Below, piece after piece: positions 1 to 8,189 of a DNA stretch of 64,000 bases; positions within the stretch are counted from its first letter, which is position 1; each line of letters starts with the position of its first letter. Under the pieces are notes generated by a model. The model saw nothing but the letters and a program-made list of their open reading frames with translations, ran no database searches and was not told the DNA's origin. Position numbers and translations under genes: made by a program. Origin of the DNA: Listeria cossartiae subsp. cayugensis (GTDB taxonomy: Bacteria > Bacillota > Bacilli > Lactobacillales > Listeriaceae); the NCBI RefSeq assembly GCF_014229095.1, contig NZ_JAARZC010000003.1, positions 1 through 64,000 on the forward strand, read 5' to 3'.

Positions 1-190
1 TTTGTTGAAAACAGCTTTCTGTTTTCTGCCCTGCGATTACCAGTGAGACTTTATGTCTCATTGCTTTTCGTCTTCTTTTTTGTTCAGTTTTCAAAGGTCA
101 GTTTCTTTTGCTGCGAAAGCGTTTTGTCCGCATCAGCAACGTTTATAAATATACCAAGATTTTTGCCTTTCGTCAATACTTTTTACAAAG
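1..190 (-). promoter_or_regulatory. rRNA operon promoter and leader (16S gene lies beyond the left edge)
   Basis: Read on the minus strand, a -35 TTGACG (171-176) and a -10 TATATT (148-153) are separated by exactly 17 bp. Downstream lies a boxA-like antitermination sequence, TTTGAAAACTGAAC, inside 82-97, of the kind found in Bacillus/Listeria rRNA leaders and spacers. Two small hairpins follow (45-60, TGAGAC/GTCTCA; and 6-25, GAAAACAG/CTGTTTTC). No mature rRNA sequence is present, so the rRNA operon itself is inferred from the leader signature. Confidence 0.7.
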
Positions 191-193
191 TTT

Positions 194-1222
194 TTATGAT
201 AAATATGGAATTATTTTCTCAGCAAGCGTTTTATAGGCTTTTCCTGAGTTGCTTGAGGAATCAAAAAGAGCTGATACATAGCCATTTCCGTTTGGTTCTG
301 GTTGTTCTATTGGCATTTGAATTAAAAGTTGTGTTTCTAAGTCTGCAGCTACTTTTTCTCCGCCGCCTTGTCCGAATACTTTTAAAACTTGCCCATCTTT
401 CAAGATAAGGTAAGACATATTTTCGATTACCCCGATGATTTTATGGTTATTTTTTGCTGCCATGTATCCTGCTCGTGATGCAACTGAAGCGGCTGCATAG
501 TGTGGTGTGGTGACAATAAGCTCATTGCATTTCGGGATAAGGGTGTGGATATCTAGCGCAACATCTCCTGTTCCAGGTGGCAGATCAATTATTAAGTAAT
601 CTAGTTTTCCCCATCTCACTTCTTCTAAAAACATTTTAATCATTTTGCCTAGCATAGGTCCGCGCCAAATAACCGGTTCTCCTGGTTCTACAAAAAAATC
701 CATGGAAATCATTTGGATACCGTGTGTTTCGACTGGGATAATTTGGCCATTTTCTTTGCGAGGTGATTCTGTTGTCCCTAATAGTACTGGGATGCTAAAG
801 CCATATATATCTGCGTCTAGCAAGCCGACTTTTTTTCCTTGTTTCGCTAGGGCGACGGCAAGATTAGCGGAAACGGTTGATTTTCCAACGCCGCCTTTAC
901 CACTCGCGATTGCTAAAAATTTCGTTTCGCTAGATTCAGAAAGTATATTATCTCTTGCTTGGAAAATACGGTCAATCACTGCTGCCGGTAAGTATTCCAG
1001 ATCGATATTTATTTCATTTACACCAAATTGGGTGAGAAGTTCTTCTATATTATGAACAAAATGTTCCGTTTCTATTGCTGGATCAGCTAATGCGATTTTG
1101 ATGTTTGCTGTTTCCTCAAGCACCTGTACTTCTAAAATGCCTTCTGTTTCCTCTAAGCTCGCTTCTAAAACAGGATCTTGTAATCGATATAGCAATCTAG
1201 TAATTTGTTGTTCGTTTAACAT
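194..1222 (-). CDS. salA: Mrp/ApbC-family P-loop ATPase, SalA-like
   Basis: A 342-residue protein. An N-terminal MIP18/DUF59-like domain (about residues 1-80) is followed by an Mrp/ParA-type ATPase with the deviant Walker A GKGGVGKST (about residue 109) and the LLDADIYG motif. Iron-sulfur carriers of this family normally have a CxxC pair after ENMSY; here ENMSY is followed by LILKDG with no cysteines. That resembles B. subtilis SalA, a transcriptional regulator of the same family that also lies near rpsI-truA. The start is fixed by GGAGG 9 bases upstream of the ATG. It sits directly upstream of the rRNA promoter and reads the same way. The Mrp family call is secure; the SalA-type role is inferred. 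Confidence 0.8.
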   Translation of the reverse strand: MLNEQQITRLLYRLQDPVLEASLEETEGILEVQVLEETANIKIALADPAIETEHFVHNIEELLTQFGVNEINIDLEYLPAAVIDRIFQARDNILSESSETKFLAIASGKGGVGKSTVSANLAVALAKQGKKVGLLDADIYGFSIPVLLGTTESPRKENGQIIPVETHGIQMISMDFFVEPGEPVIWRGPMLGKMIKMFLEEVRWGKLDYLIIDLPPGTGDVALDIHTLIPKCNELIVTTPHYAAASVASRAGYMAAKNNHKIIGVIENMSYLILKDGQVLKVFGQGGGEKVAADLETQLLIQMPIEQPEPNGNGYVSALFDSSSNSGKAYKTLAEKIIPYLS

Positions 1223-1431
1223 ATATAAAAACCTCCAAAAATGAATGCGCTGACATACTGTTTATTATAGCATGGCTGTTTTATTTTTTCACATATTGCT
1301 TGTTTCTTCTTTATAAAAACAATTTGAAGAGATTTTCACAAAATTTACATATTTACGATTTTGTAGTTTAGCCGTTGCGCGCCAAGCACTTTGGAAGATC
1401 AGAAGTTTTTCGTCATAGAAATGTAATAGTT

Positions 1432-1459
1432 TTTACAACTTATTTATTGATACTATAGT
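1432..1459 (+). promoter_or_regulatory. Candidate promoter of the GW autolysin gene
   Basis: TTTACA (1432-1437) and TATAGT (1454-1459) are 16 bp apart on the plus strand, about 32 bp before the coding start. The rest of 1223-1490, between divergent genes, is AT-rich and shows no other gene. Confidence 0.45.
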
Positions 1460-1490
1460 GGCAGATATATATAAAGGAGTGCATTGAAAT

Positions 1491-3017
1491 TTGAACAGAA
1501 AGTTTATAAAACCAGGGATTATTCTGTTGATAGTGGCATTTTTAGTCGTTTCTATAAATGCTGGTGCAGAAACAGGAGGTAGTCAAACTGCTCAAGCTAA
1601 TTTAACTACTTCACAACAAGCGTTTATTGATGAGATTTTACCGGCGGCTCAGGATGGATATCGCGATGGTAAATTACTTACGAGTGTAACGCTTGCGCAA
1701 GCTATTTTAGAATCTAATTGGGGTGAAAGTGGTTTAAGTCAGAACTCCAATAACTTATTTGGTATTAAAGGAACTTATAAAGGTAATTCGGTTTCAATGG
1801 GGACAATGGAAGCATCTGGCTCAACAACTGCTAACTTCCGCGTTTACCCGAGTTGGAAAGAATCGATAGAAGATCACACTGCTTTAATTACCGAAAATAG
1901 CCGTTACAAAGGCGCTGTTGGTGAAACTGATTATCGCAAAGCATTGCAAGCTATTAAAGACGGCGGTTATGCGACTGATCCAGATTATGTTTCTAAATTA
2001 GTAGCAATTATTGAACGTTACAATTTAGATCAATATGATGTTGTTTATGACAAAATCGAATCAAACCAGGCCCTAGCTGCTATCGGCACAGTAGCTGAGA
2101 ACAAAGAACAAGAAGTTATTTGGTCGGCTCCTTACAATACCGCAAATGCTAACGACCTTGGCAATTTGAAAAGTTATACTGGACGCAACCTAGAAATTTC
2201 TTGGGAAGCTAAAACTGAAAAAGGCCAATGGTACTTTATTCGTGAAAATAACAAAGATATCGGTTGGGTGAATAGCAATGCGCTTAACCTAAGTTATCAC
2301 CAGAAGGACGCAGAAAATGTGGCGCTCACAAAATATGTAGATGATTTAAACGCTCATATTTATCGTCTGCCTAATCCTGAAAAACAATTCGATAACGGCA
2401 CTATCGCAAAATATGATCGAAAAGCCCTTCAAGCCGATAAAAAAATCACTCGTGATGGCTATGCTTGGTTCCAACTTTCAGAAGGCGGCGAAGTAATCGG
2501 ATGGGTTCGTGCTGATAAGTTGAATGATCGTTTGTATGACCGTATTACGGAACAAACTTCTTATGATGGCTATGCGACAGTAAGTAAATCAGTAACTGAC
2601 AACGTATGGACTGCACCCTTCAACACAAAAAATGCAGAAAAATTAGCACCACTTGCTGATTATGGCGATGAAAAATTAGAACTTGTAACTCGCGCTAAAG
2701 TGGGAAACATTCTTTGGTACCAGTTCAAATTAGATGGAAAAGTTATTGGCTGGGTTAGTGAGAAAGATTTAAATATCTTTTATACTCCCGCTGAAGAAAA
2801 ACCAGCTACACAAGTCGTTTATGTGCAAGATCCAACAGCGACACTTTATAATAAGCCAGTAGAATCAAAGAGCACTAAATCAAAAGCAGTTGGTTTCTAC
2901 TATGGGAAACTTTTAGTAGTGGATCAAACAGCTACTATTCTCGGCGAAGATTGGTTGCATATTAAAGACAGCCACAGTTCATTAGGTTGGATTAAAGCTA
3001 TCGACATTAACGGATAA
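1491..3017 (+). CDS. Secreted GW-module autolysin with GH73 glucosaminidase domain
   Basis: A 508-residue exported peptidoglycan hydrolase. Residues 1-27 form a signal peptide. About residues 40-180 are a GH73/FlgJ-like N-acetylglucosaminidase domain with the expected catalytic glutamate in LAQAILESNWGESGL and the NLFGIKG motif. The rest holds four GW modules, marked by IGWVNSN, IGWVRAD, IGWVSEK and LGWIKAI, which in Listeria bind lipoteichoic acid and keep the enzyme at the cell surface. The start is a TTG with AAAGGAG 11 bases upstream, a slightly long spacing. It is monocistronic, with its own promoter and a bidirectional terminator. Likely role: cell separation and wall turnover. Confidence 0.85.
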   Translation: MNRKFIKPGIILLIVAFLVVSINAGAETGGSQTAQANLTTSQQAFIDEILPAAQDGYRDGKLLTSVTLAQAILESNWGESGLSQNSNNLFGIKGTYKGNSVSMGTMEASGSTTANFRVYPSWKESIEDHTALITENSRYKGAVGETDYRKALQAIKDGGYATDPDYVSKLVAIIERYNLDQYDVVYDKIESNQALAAIGTVAENKEQEVIWSAPYNTANANDLGNLKSYTGRNLEISWEAKTEKGQWYFIRENNKDIGWVNSNALNLSYHQKDAENVALTKYVDDLNAHIYRLPNPEKQFDNGTIAKYDRKALQADKKITRDGYAWFQLSEGGEVIGWVRADKLNDRLYDRITEQTSYDGYATVSKSVTDNVWTAPFNTKNAEKLAPLADYGDEKLELVTRAKVGNILWYQFKLDGKVIGWVSEKDLNIFYTPAEEKPATQVVYVQDPTATLYNKPVESKSTKSKAVGFYYGKLLVVDQTATILGEDWLHIKDSHSSLGWIKAIDING

Positions 3018-3020
3018 TAA

Positions 3021-3058
3021 AAAACGAGGTTCTGCACTTACGCAGACCTCGTTTTTTT
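3021..3058. terminator. Bidirectional terminator between autolysin and aldo/keto reductase
   Basis: A stem AAACGAGGT / ACCTCGTTT with A-rich and T-rich flanks separates two convergent genes, so it can serve both strands. Confidence 0.8.
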
Positions 3059-3908
3059 ATACATTTAGTTTGCGACTCGCCATCCATTTGACCATTTCTG
3101 GATCGGCATGCGAGAAAAATTGGCTTTCACCTTGGTTTAAGCTCGAAATTTCTTTTTTATCTGCATCGGTTAACTCAAAATCAAATACTGCTAAATTTTG
3201 AGCCATTCTATCTGGTTTTACAGATTTTGCTAGGACGATGATATCTTGTTCTACTAGCCAACGTAAAATCACTTGGGCAGCAGATTTTCCGTATCTTTCT
3301 CCAATTTTTGTTAAAACTGGATTATTAAAGATATCGTTTTTACCTTCCGCGAACGGCGCCCATGCTTCTACTGCAACGCCTTCTTTTCGTAAAAGTTCGA
3401 GATTTCCGGTTTGTTGTTGGAACGGATTGACTTCAATTTGGTTAACTTGCGGTGTTACATCATTGAAGGCAGCTAGGTCAATCACTCGATCCACGCTGAA
3501 ATTCGATACGCCAATCGCCCTAATTTTACCTTCTGCCTGTAATTCTTCCATCGCCATCCATGCTCCATAAACATCATTAAAAGGTTGATGAATTAGCAGC
3601 AAATCGATATAATCCACGCCCAAACGCTTTAACGACCGGTCAAAAGAACTCATGACACCTTTATAACTAACATTTTCTACCCAGATTTTCGTTGTAATAA
3701 ATAGCTCTTTTCGATCCACGCCAGACGCCGCAATTCCGCGCCCTACCGCTTCTTCATTCATATAACTTTGCGCAGTATCTATATGACGATAGCCTGCAGT
3801 AATCGCATCTTTGACCGCTTGCTCCGCTTCGTTTGCATCGGTAATTTGATAAGTTCCAAAACCAAGAATAGGCACTTCTACACCATTGTTCAATCTCACT
3901 GTTTTCAT
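3057..3908 (-). CDS. Aldo/keto reductase
   Basis: A 283-residue cytoplasmic NADPH-dependent oxidoreductase of the AKR5-like group. The catalytic tetrad is visible: Asp in HIDTAQSY, Tyr in SYMNEEAVG, Lys in ITTKIW and His in LLIHQPF. The C-terminal cofactor-binding segment (LAKSVKPDRM) is also present. The start is an ATG preceded by AGGAGG. It lies 21 bp downstream of a MerR-family gene on the same strand and is probably co-transcribed with it, which suggests the reductase detoxifies or metabolises a carbonyl compound sensed by that regulator. The physiological substrate cannot be read from sequence. Confidence 0.88.
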   Translation of the reverse strand: MKTVRLNNGVEVPILGFGTYQITDANEAEQAVKDAITAGYRHIDTAQSYMNEEAVGRGIAASGVDRKELFITTKIWVENVSYKGVMSSFDRSLKRLGVDYIDLLLIHQPFNDVYGAWMAMEELQAEGKIRAIGVSNFSVDRVIDLAAFNDVTPQVNQIEVNPFQQQTGNLELLRKEGVAVEAWAPFAEGKNDIFNNPVLTKIGERYGKSAAQVILRWLVEQDIIVLAKSVKPDRMAQNLAVFDFELTDADKKEISSLNQGESQFFSHADPEMVKWMASRKLNV

Positions 3909-3929
3909 CTAAAATTCCTCCTATTAGAT

Positions 3930-4355
3930 TTAAAATTTGTCCCGTTCCCATAATTTTTCTACATTATCCGCTGTCAATTCGCCTGTTTTAAACTGGGCAA
4001 TGTGGCTATCGTAAGTATCAATTTTGTAAACAAGTAAATCTCTGACCTGCTTCATCTCGGCTAATTTTTCGTCTAATTCTTTTAGTTGGTCAATCAAAAC
4101 TTGTTTCTGCGCCGCTTCGACATTTTGCGTTTCTCTAAGTTGCGCAAGTGCGGCAAATTCAATTAGCGATTCCACCGACAATCCCGCATTCCGCAAATTT
4201 TTCACGAGATAAACCCAGTTCAAATCACTTGTTTTGTAATCCCGGTAACCACTTTCGTTACGATGGACTGGCGGAATAACACCAACCCGCTCATAGTACC
4301 GCAGCGTATCTACCGTAAGCCCAAACATATCGGCCGCTTGTTTGATATTCATCAT
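3930..4355 (-). CDS. MerR-family transcriptional regulator
   Basis: A 141-residue regulator with an N-terminal MerR winged helix (residues 1-70, with the TLRYYERVGVIPP signature) and a C-terminal coiled coil (about residues 75-125) for dimerisation. It contains no cysteine, so thiol sensing as in AdhR/NmlR relatives is unlikely and the signal is unknown. The start is the first of two adjacent ATGs behind GAGGTGAT. It probably autoregulates itself and the aldo/keto reductase through the 19-bp-spacer promoter immediately upstream. Confidence 0.85.
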   Translation of the reverse strand: MMNIKQAADMFGLTVDTLRYYERVGVIPPVHRNESGYRDYKTSDLNWVYLVKNLRNAGLSVESLIEFAALAQLRETQNVEAAQKQVLIDQLKELDEKLAEMKQVRDLLVYKIDTYDSHIAQFKTGELTADNVEKLWERDKF

Positions 4356-4386
4356 CCATCACCTCGTTTCATTCTTTACATATAGA

Positions 4387-4417
4387 ATTATAAACCTTGG
4401 AGTTCACACCAAGGCAA
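4387..4417 (-). promoter_or_regulatory. MerR-type promoter with 19-bp spacer and operator dyad
   Basis: On the minus strand TTGCCT (4412-4417) and TATAAT (4387-4392) are separated by 19 bp. This long spacer is typical of promoters that MerR proteins activate by DNA distortion. The spacer holds a dyad, CCTTGG-N8-CCAAGG (4395-4414), the expected operator position. Confidence 0.8.
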
Positions 4418-4446
4418 GGATTTTAGTTTTATTTTTTTGACGAACG

Positions 4447-4475
4447 AAAAAACTCTCTGCGGGTGAGAGAGTTTT
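4447..4475 (-). terminator. Terminator of the lipoprotein gene
   Basis: The stem AACTCTCT / AGAGAGTT is followed by a T run on the minus strand. It begins at the lipoprotein stop codon and insulates the MerR promoter from upstream reading. Confidence 0.7.
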
Positions 4476-4830
4476 ATTTATTTAGTAGGATGATTTTTTG
4501 GACGTATTTTGAGTCTATTTGGGCTGGAAAGGTTTCTTGGATTGGGAAGTTTTTTGTTAAAATGATTTTTACATTGTCATTTTTGTTTAGTTCGGTTAGT
4601 TTTATTTTGTTTCCTGTTTCGTCGTAGTATTTGTTGGCGATTTGGAAACGTATGCTGGATTCTGGGTTCGTTTCGTCGTTTTTTTCTTTGAAGTCTTTGA
4701 TTAAAATTGATCCTGTTTCTACTTGTTCTATCGTGCCTGTTGCTTCGGTGGTTTGTGTTTGTTTTTGGGTGGTTGAGCATGCTGTTAGCAGGAGTGCGCA
4801 AAAAATAAAAATGATTGAGGTCTTTTTCAT
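4474..4830 (-). CDS. Small lipoprotein of unknown function
   Basis: A 118-residue protein with a lipoprotein signal peptide: MKK start, hydrophobic core, lipobox LTAC with Cys18 as the lipid-modified residue, then a Ser/Thr/Gln-rich linker. The rest (residues 30-118) is a compact, mostly beta-predicted domain that I do not recognise. AAGGAG precedes the ATG by 9 bases. It is 16 bp downstream of another hypothetical gene on the same strand and probably shares its transcript. Confidence 0.75.
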   Translation of the reverse strand: MKKTSIIFIFCALLLTACSTTQKQTQTTEATGTIEQVETGSILIKDFKEKNDETNPESSIRFQIANKYYDETGNKIKLTELNKNDNVKIILTKNFPIQETFPAQIDSKYVQKIILLNK

Positions 4831-4846
4831 GGTGGGAGGCTCCTTT

Positions 4847-5296
4847 TTATTTTAAGTTGTTATTTTTAATAATCAATAGTTCTCTGTCGCTTAAAATCAA
4901 GCTTTCAGGGGTTAAATTCTCTATGGATAATTCTGTTTTATTCGTTAAAAGAAGATTTTCCTCGCCGTTCCACGAAGTATATAGTTCAAGTGTATCGCTT
5001 TCTTTACTCGCATTTATAATGTAATCGTATAAGATTTTTAAACTTTTAGATTCGTAATCGTTATTTTGCACTTCGCCTTTTAATGGTAATTCTCCTTCGC
5101 TTATAGCAACCTGAAATTCGCAAGCTTGATTGAAGTGTATTGAATAGGAGAATATATCATTTGTATCACGGTCGATGTTTGCTTCGAAATTTAAGTTTAA
5201 AAAATCCAAATCGTTTATATAGAAGAAAGGGGAAGCAAGCTTATCTTCATTTTTTTGTAGGAGCGACTTTGAAGCGAGGTAGTGATATTGTGTCAT
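4847..5296 (-). CDS. Hypothetical protein
   Basis: A 149-residue acidic soluble protein with no signal peptide or membrane segment and no family that I recognise. The ATG has AGGAG 9 bases upstream, supporting a real gene. It is the first gene of a probable two-gene unit with the lipoprotein. It ends the conserved chromosomal block just before the CRISPR array, so the CRISPR locus was inserted beside it or lost from here in strains that lack it. Confidence 0.65.
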   Translation of the reverse strand: MTQYHYLASKSLLQKNEDKLASPFFYINDLDFLNLNFEANIDRDTNDIFSYSIHFNQACEFQVAISEGELPLKGEVQNNDYESKSLKILYDYIINASKESDTLELYTSWNGEENLLLTNKTELSIENLTPESLILSDRELLIIKNNNLK

Positions 5297-5379
5297 GTGG
5301 TTGGTTTAGCTCCTTTTTGAACTTTTATAATCCTTGTTAAAGACTACCAAGAACTTTTGATGTGAAAGATTTTATTTCT

Positions 5380-6206
5380 TATATGTTAGCACTCTAAATA
5401 ATATAGCTTTAAAACTTTTTTCAGCGTAGTTATCTTCATCAGATGGTTTGTTAGTATTCAAAATAACTTAGCTCTAAAACAATGGGTGCTACATGTAAGC
5501 TTGCTTTGTTGTTTTGTTAGCATTCAAAATAACATAGCTCTAAAACCCTAATTGTAAATATCATCCAGATAATCATGTTTTGTTAGCATTCAAAATAACT
5601 TAGCTCTAAAACTTGGCGATATGAATACTAACAGCGTCTACCGTTTTGTTAGCATTCAAAATAACATAGCTCTAAAACTCAACTGCTTAAAGAACCTCTT
5701 TGCGAAAGGTTTTGCTAGCATTCAAAATAACATAGCTCTAAAACATGTTACAAGTCCGTATTTTAAAACAATTGGTTTTGCTAGCATTCAAAATAACATA
5801 GCTCTAAAACTAACGGTAATGTCAAGCAATAACTTTCCTAGTTTTGCTAGCATTCAAAATAACATAGCTCTAAAACAACCAGACAGATATACACCAGCTC
5901 TATCCGGTTTTGCTAGCATTCAAAATAACATAGCTCTAAAACACCATCTTTCGTATACCATAATTCTAAAAAGTTTTGCTAGCATTCAAAATAACATAGC
6001 TCTAAAACTCACATGGATTCGGATCGTTATTTTGTAAAGTTTTGCTAGCATTCAAAATAACATAGCTCTAAAACTGCTTCACAGACGCAGACAATAGCTT
6101 GCTTGTTTTGCTAGCATTCAAAATAACATAGCTCTAAAACTGCATTTGTTCCTGCTTTCGCCAAATCTTTGTTTTGCTAGCATTCAAAATAACATAGCTC
6201 TAAAAC
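5380..6206 (-). CRISPR. Type II-A CRISPR array, 13 repeats and 12 spacers
   Basis: 36-bp repeats begin at 5380, 5445, 5511, 5577, 5643, 5709, 5775, 5841, 5907, 5973, 6039, 6105 and 6171, separated by 30-bp spacers (the oldest, 5416-5444, is 29 bp). On the minus strand the repeat begins GTTTTAGAGCTA, the type II-A Listeria/Streptococcus form, so the array reads leftward with the leader at 6207-6332. The repeat at 5380 is strongly degenerate and marks the old trailer end. The next four carry GTTAGC or GTTAGT (plus-strand reading), while the eight leader-proximal ones all carry GCTAGC. Spacers were not matched to any target. Confidence 0.97.
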
Positions 6207-6332
6207 CTCGTAGAATTTTTTCATCCTCCGAGATTCCGTAATCGCGCTACTTATCCATAGCAAGATTTCAATTTTGAATGCTACTTAATAAGTTAATTAA
6301 ATAATATTTTATTTTCAAAGAACGTCCAGCCC
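6207..6332 (-). promoter_or_regulatory. CRISPR leader
   Basis: This AT-rich stretch lies between csn2 and the first repeat. Immediately before the first repeat the minus strand reads TTCTACGAG, similar to the leader-end anchor of streptococcal type II-A arrays used for polarised spacer acquisition. It also holds a 13-bp piece of the repeat in reverse orientation (6271-6283) and the 10-mer TAAGTAGCGC (minus strand, 6244-6253), which is also found in the tracrRNA tail. A promoter for the pre-crRNA is expected here, but I could not fix a convincing -35/-10 pair. Confidence 0.7.
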
Positions 6333-6995
6333 TTAAACACCATTTTCCACATGTAGAAAATAATCTGGATCCAAAATAACCTGCGAAAAGCCGTCTATTT
6401 TTCTAGGTTCAATAAACAAAACTTTCACTTGATACAAAGAAGTATACTTTCTTAATTCTACCAACTCTTCTTTTGTAAGATAAGCACATACATTAATAAA
6501 AACTAACAACTTTTTCTTTGATAAATATTTATAAACTTGTACAATTTCAATTAATTTCTCAAAAATTGTATCGCTTTTAGTTTCTATTTTTATTCCTAAA
6601 GCTTTAAATAATTCAATAACTGTAATTTCATCTTCTTCTAAATCCAGCTCATGCTCCAATAGCTCGTAACCTATTAACTCACTAATCGTCGCAGTCAACT
6701 TATCAATCATTGATTTTACTTCGGGCTTTTCATTAAGTTGTTGCTCTAAATCAGCATAAATTAATTTTAGCGTTGCAGCAGAATTAATATCGTGACCCAA
6801 TATATCCGTAACCAACATCAATTCACTACTTTTTAAGGGCTGCTGTTTTGCATTGAAAACTTTTAATTCCTGTATTTCATCGTATTGATAGAACAACTTC
6901 GCAACATTTGCAAAAACGCATACATCTTCTATTACAAATATAGTCGAATCTTCAATTGTTATAGGCTCATCAAGTAGTTTAAAATTAAAATTCAT
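6333..6995 (-). CDS. csn2: CRISPR adaptation protein Csn2
   Basis: A 220-residue type II-A Csn2. Family members form a tetrameric DNA-end-binding ring used with Cas1-Cas2 and Cas9 in spacer acquisition. I chose the ATG giving [11 protein letters not shown] because GGAG lies 9 bases upstream and the length matches the family; a longer in-frame reading adds 11 residues that overlap cas2. It overlaps the end of cas2 by 11 bp, showing tight translational coupling. It is the last cas gene before the leader. Confidence 0.92.
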   Translation of the reverse strand: MNFNFKLLDEPITIEDSTIFVIEDVCVFANVAKLFYQYDEIQELKVFNAKQQPLKSSELMLVTDILGHDINSAATLKLIYADLEQQLNEKPEVKSMIDKLTATISELIGYELLEHELDLEEDEITVIELFKALGIKIETKSDTIFEKLIEIVQVYKYLSKKKLLVFINVCAYLTKEELVELRKYTSLYQVKVLFIEPRKIDGFSQVILDPDYFLHVENGV

Positions 6996-7326
6996 CGATA
7001 GCATCTCCCAAGAAAATGAGTCTGGCATCTGAATTACCTACACTTTTATTCTGTTCGCCACTTAAATATACCATACGTGCAAACTGTTTTTCGGTAACAG
7101 TCAATAGCGTAATAAGGCCTTTTTTAGGATTTTGTTGTTTCAAGCGCGCGAGCATCGCCTTACTAGCAGTTCCATTTAATAAAATTTTACTATAAACGGA
7201 ATATTGGTGCATAATAAAGCCCTCACTCAGTATAAAGCGTCGAAATTGACGGTACGCTTTTCTTTCTTTGGCTGTGTCTGTCGGCATATCAAACATTAAT
7301 AACATTCTCATATATCGATAACTCAT
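6985..7326 (-). CDS. cas2: CRISPR-associated endoribonuclease-fold protein Cas2
   Basis: A 113-residue ferredoxin-fold Cas2. The N-terminal strand reads [15 protein letters not shown], containing the conserved Asp of the family. Length is typical for type II-A. It is the dimeric core of the Cas1-Cas2 integrase. It overlaps the cas1 stop by four bases (ATGA) and the csn2 start at its end, so the three adaptation genes are one translationally coupled unit. Confidence 0.95.
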   Translation of the reverse strand: MSYRYMRMLLMFDMPTDTAKERKAYRQFRRFILSEGFIMHQYSVYSKILLNGTASKAMLARLKQQNPKKGLITLLTVTEKQFARMVYLSGEQNKSVGNSDARLIFLGDAIDEF

Positions 7327-8189
7327 ATCCTAAATTCAGGAACTCCTTCCCTTTCTTTATTTAAGACTTTAACTATTTTTTTCGTATAATCACTAGCAAT
7401 ATTTGTTAAAAACATATGCTGTTCATTATAGTCAAACTGCTTGTTGAATAATTCAAATAAGGAGCGCTTGATTACTTGAAAATCCTCATTTCGCTTTTCA
7501 TACACAATTTGATCCACTAGTAGTCTAAAAGGTTCCATTATATCACTGGCGAAATTGAAGTCGTTAAATTGGTTAGAGTGCTTTAAACCAAATTGCGTCA
7601 TACACCCAGATTTCACCAATTCTCGCGCAAAAATACTTAGCAATAATGTATAGCCATAATTCAACCCACTATTAATATCATTTTCTTGTTCCCTCGTAAA
7701 ATCATTGCCAAAAAGCTGATTGAAATATATCCTAGCTGCATGTCCTTCCCGATTGGTCGGATCAAATATCTCTAAAGTTTCATGTAACTTGATTAATGAG
7801 TCAGATTTTTCATCGTAGTTCAACCTCGATAAAAACGTACTTTGATTTAAGATTTTCTGAGAAATAATTTCAGTCCATACCTCGGATTTTAATTCAGAAT
7901 CCCACCCCAATTGTTTTGATAATTGCAAACTACTATCATGTCGACCATAAAAAGGAAGCACCTTTCCAATAGGCAGTCGCTTATCATCACAAAAGAGAAT
8001 CAAAATATTTTCAGCTACTAAGCAGTTGATTAACATAGTAGTCAGAGTAATATCTGTTGTTTCTAGGATGAGGACATCAATTTCTGATAGATGAATCATT
8101 TCATGTTGATAGGCAGATTTAAAAACAAGATGCTGGTTTTTGTATGATAATTTCGAGTGTGAATTTACAACAACTGTCCGCCACCCCAT
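7323..8189 (-). CDS. cas1: CRISPR integrase Cas1
   Basis: A 288-residue type II Cas1, the metal-dependent integrase that inserts spacers next to the leader. The N terminus [15 protein letters not shown] is characteristic of the type II-A group. Expected acidic and His metal ligands are visible around the central [14 protein letters not shown] segment (conserved Glu in GHAA context) and further on in the helical domain. It starts directly after the cas9 stop codon (TAA-ATG), and is followed by cas2 with a 4-bp overlap. Confidence 0.96.
   Translation of the reverse strand: MGWRTVVVNSHSKLSYKNQHLVFKSAYQHEMIHLSEIDVLILETTDITLTTMLINCLVAENILILFCDDKRLPIGKVLPFYGRHDSSLQLSKQLGWDSELKSEVWTEIISQKILNQSTFLSRLNYDEKSDSLIKLHETLEIFDPTNREGHAARIYFNQLFGNDFTREQENDINSGLNYGYTLLLSIFARELVKSGCMTQFGLKHSNQFNDFNFASDIMEPFRLLVDQIVYEKRNEDFQVIKRSLFELFNKQFDYNEQHMFLTNIASDYTKKIVKVLNKEREGVPEFRI

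Noticed and set aside
43-408. 121-codon plus-strand frame at the left edge
   Set aside because: It runs antisense through the rRNA leader and the end of the Mrp-family gene and has no recognisable domain.
645-1055. 136-codon plus-strand frame inside the Mrp-family gene
   Set aside because: Antisense shadow of a well-supported coding region.
5621-6037. 138-codon plus-strand open frame with repeated FASIQNNIALK units
   Set aside because: The repetition is the CRISPR repeat itself read in frame (66-bp period), with no ribosome site. It is not a repeat protein.
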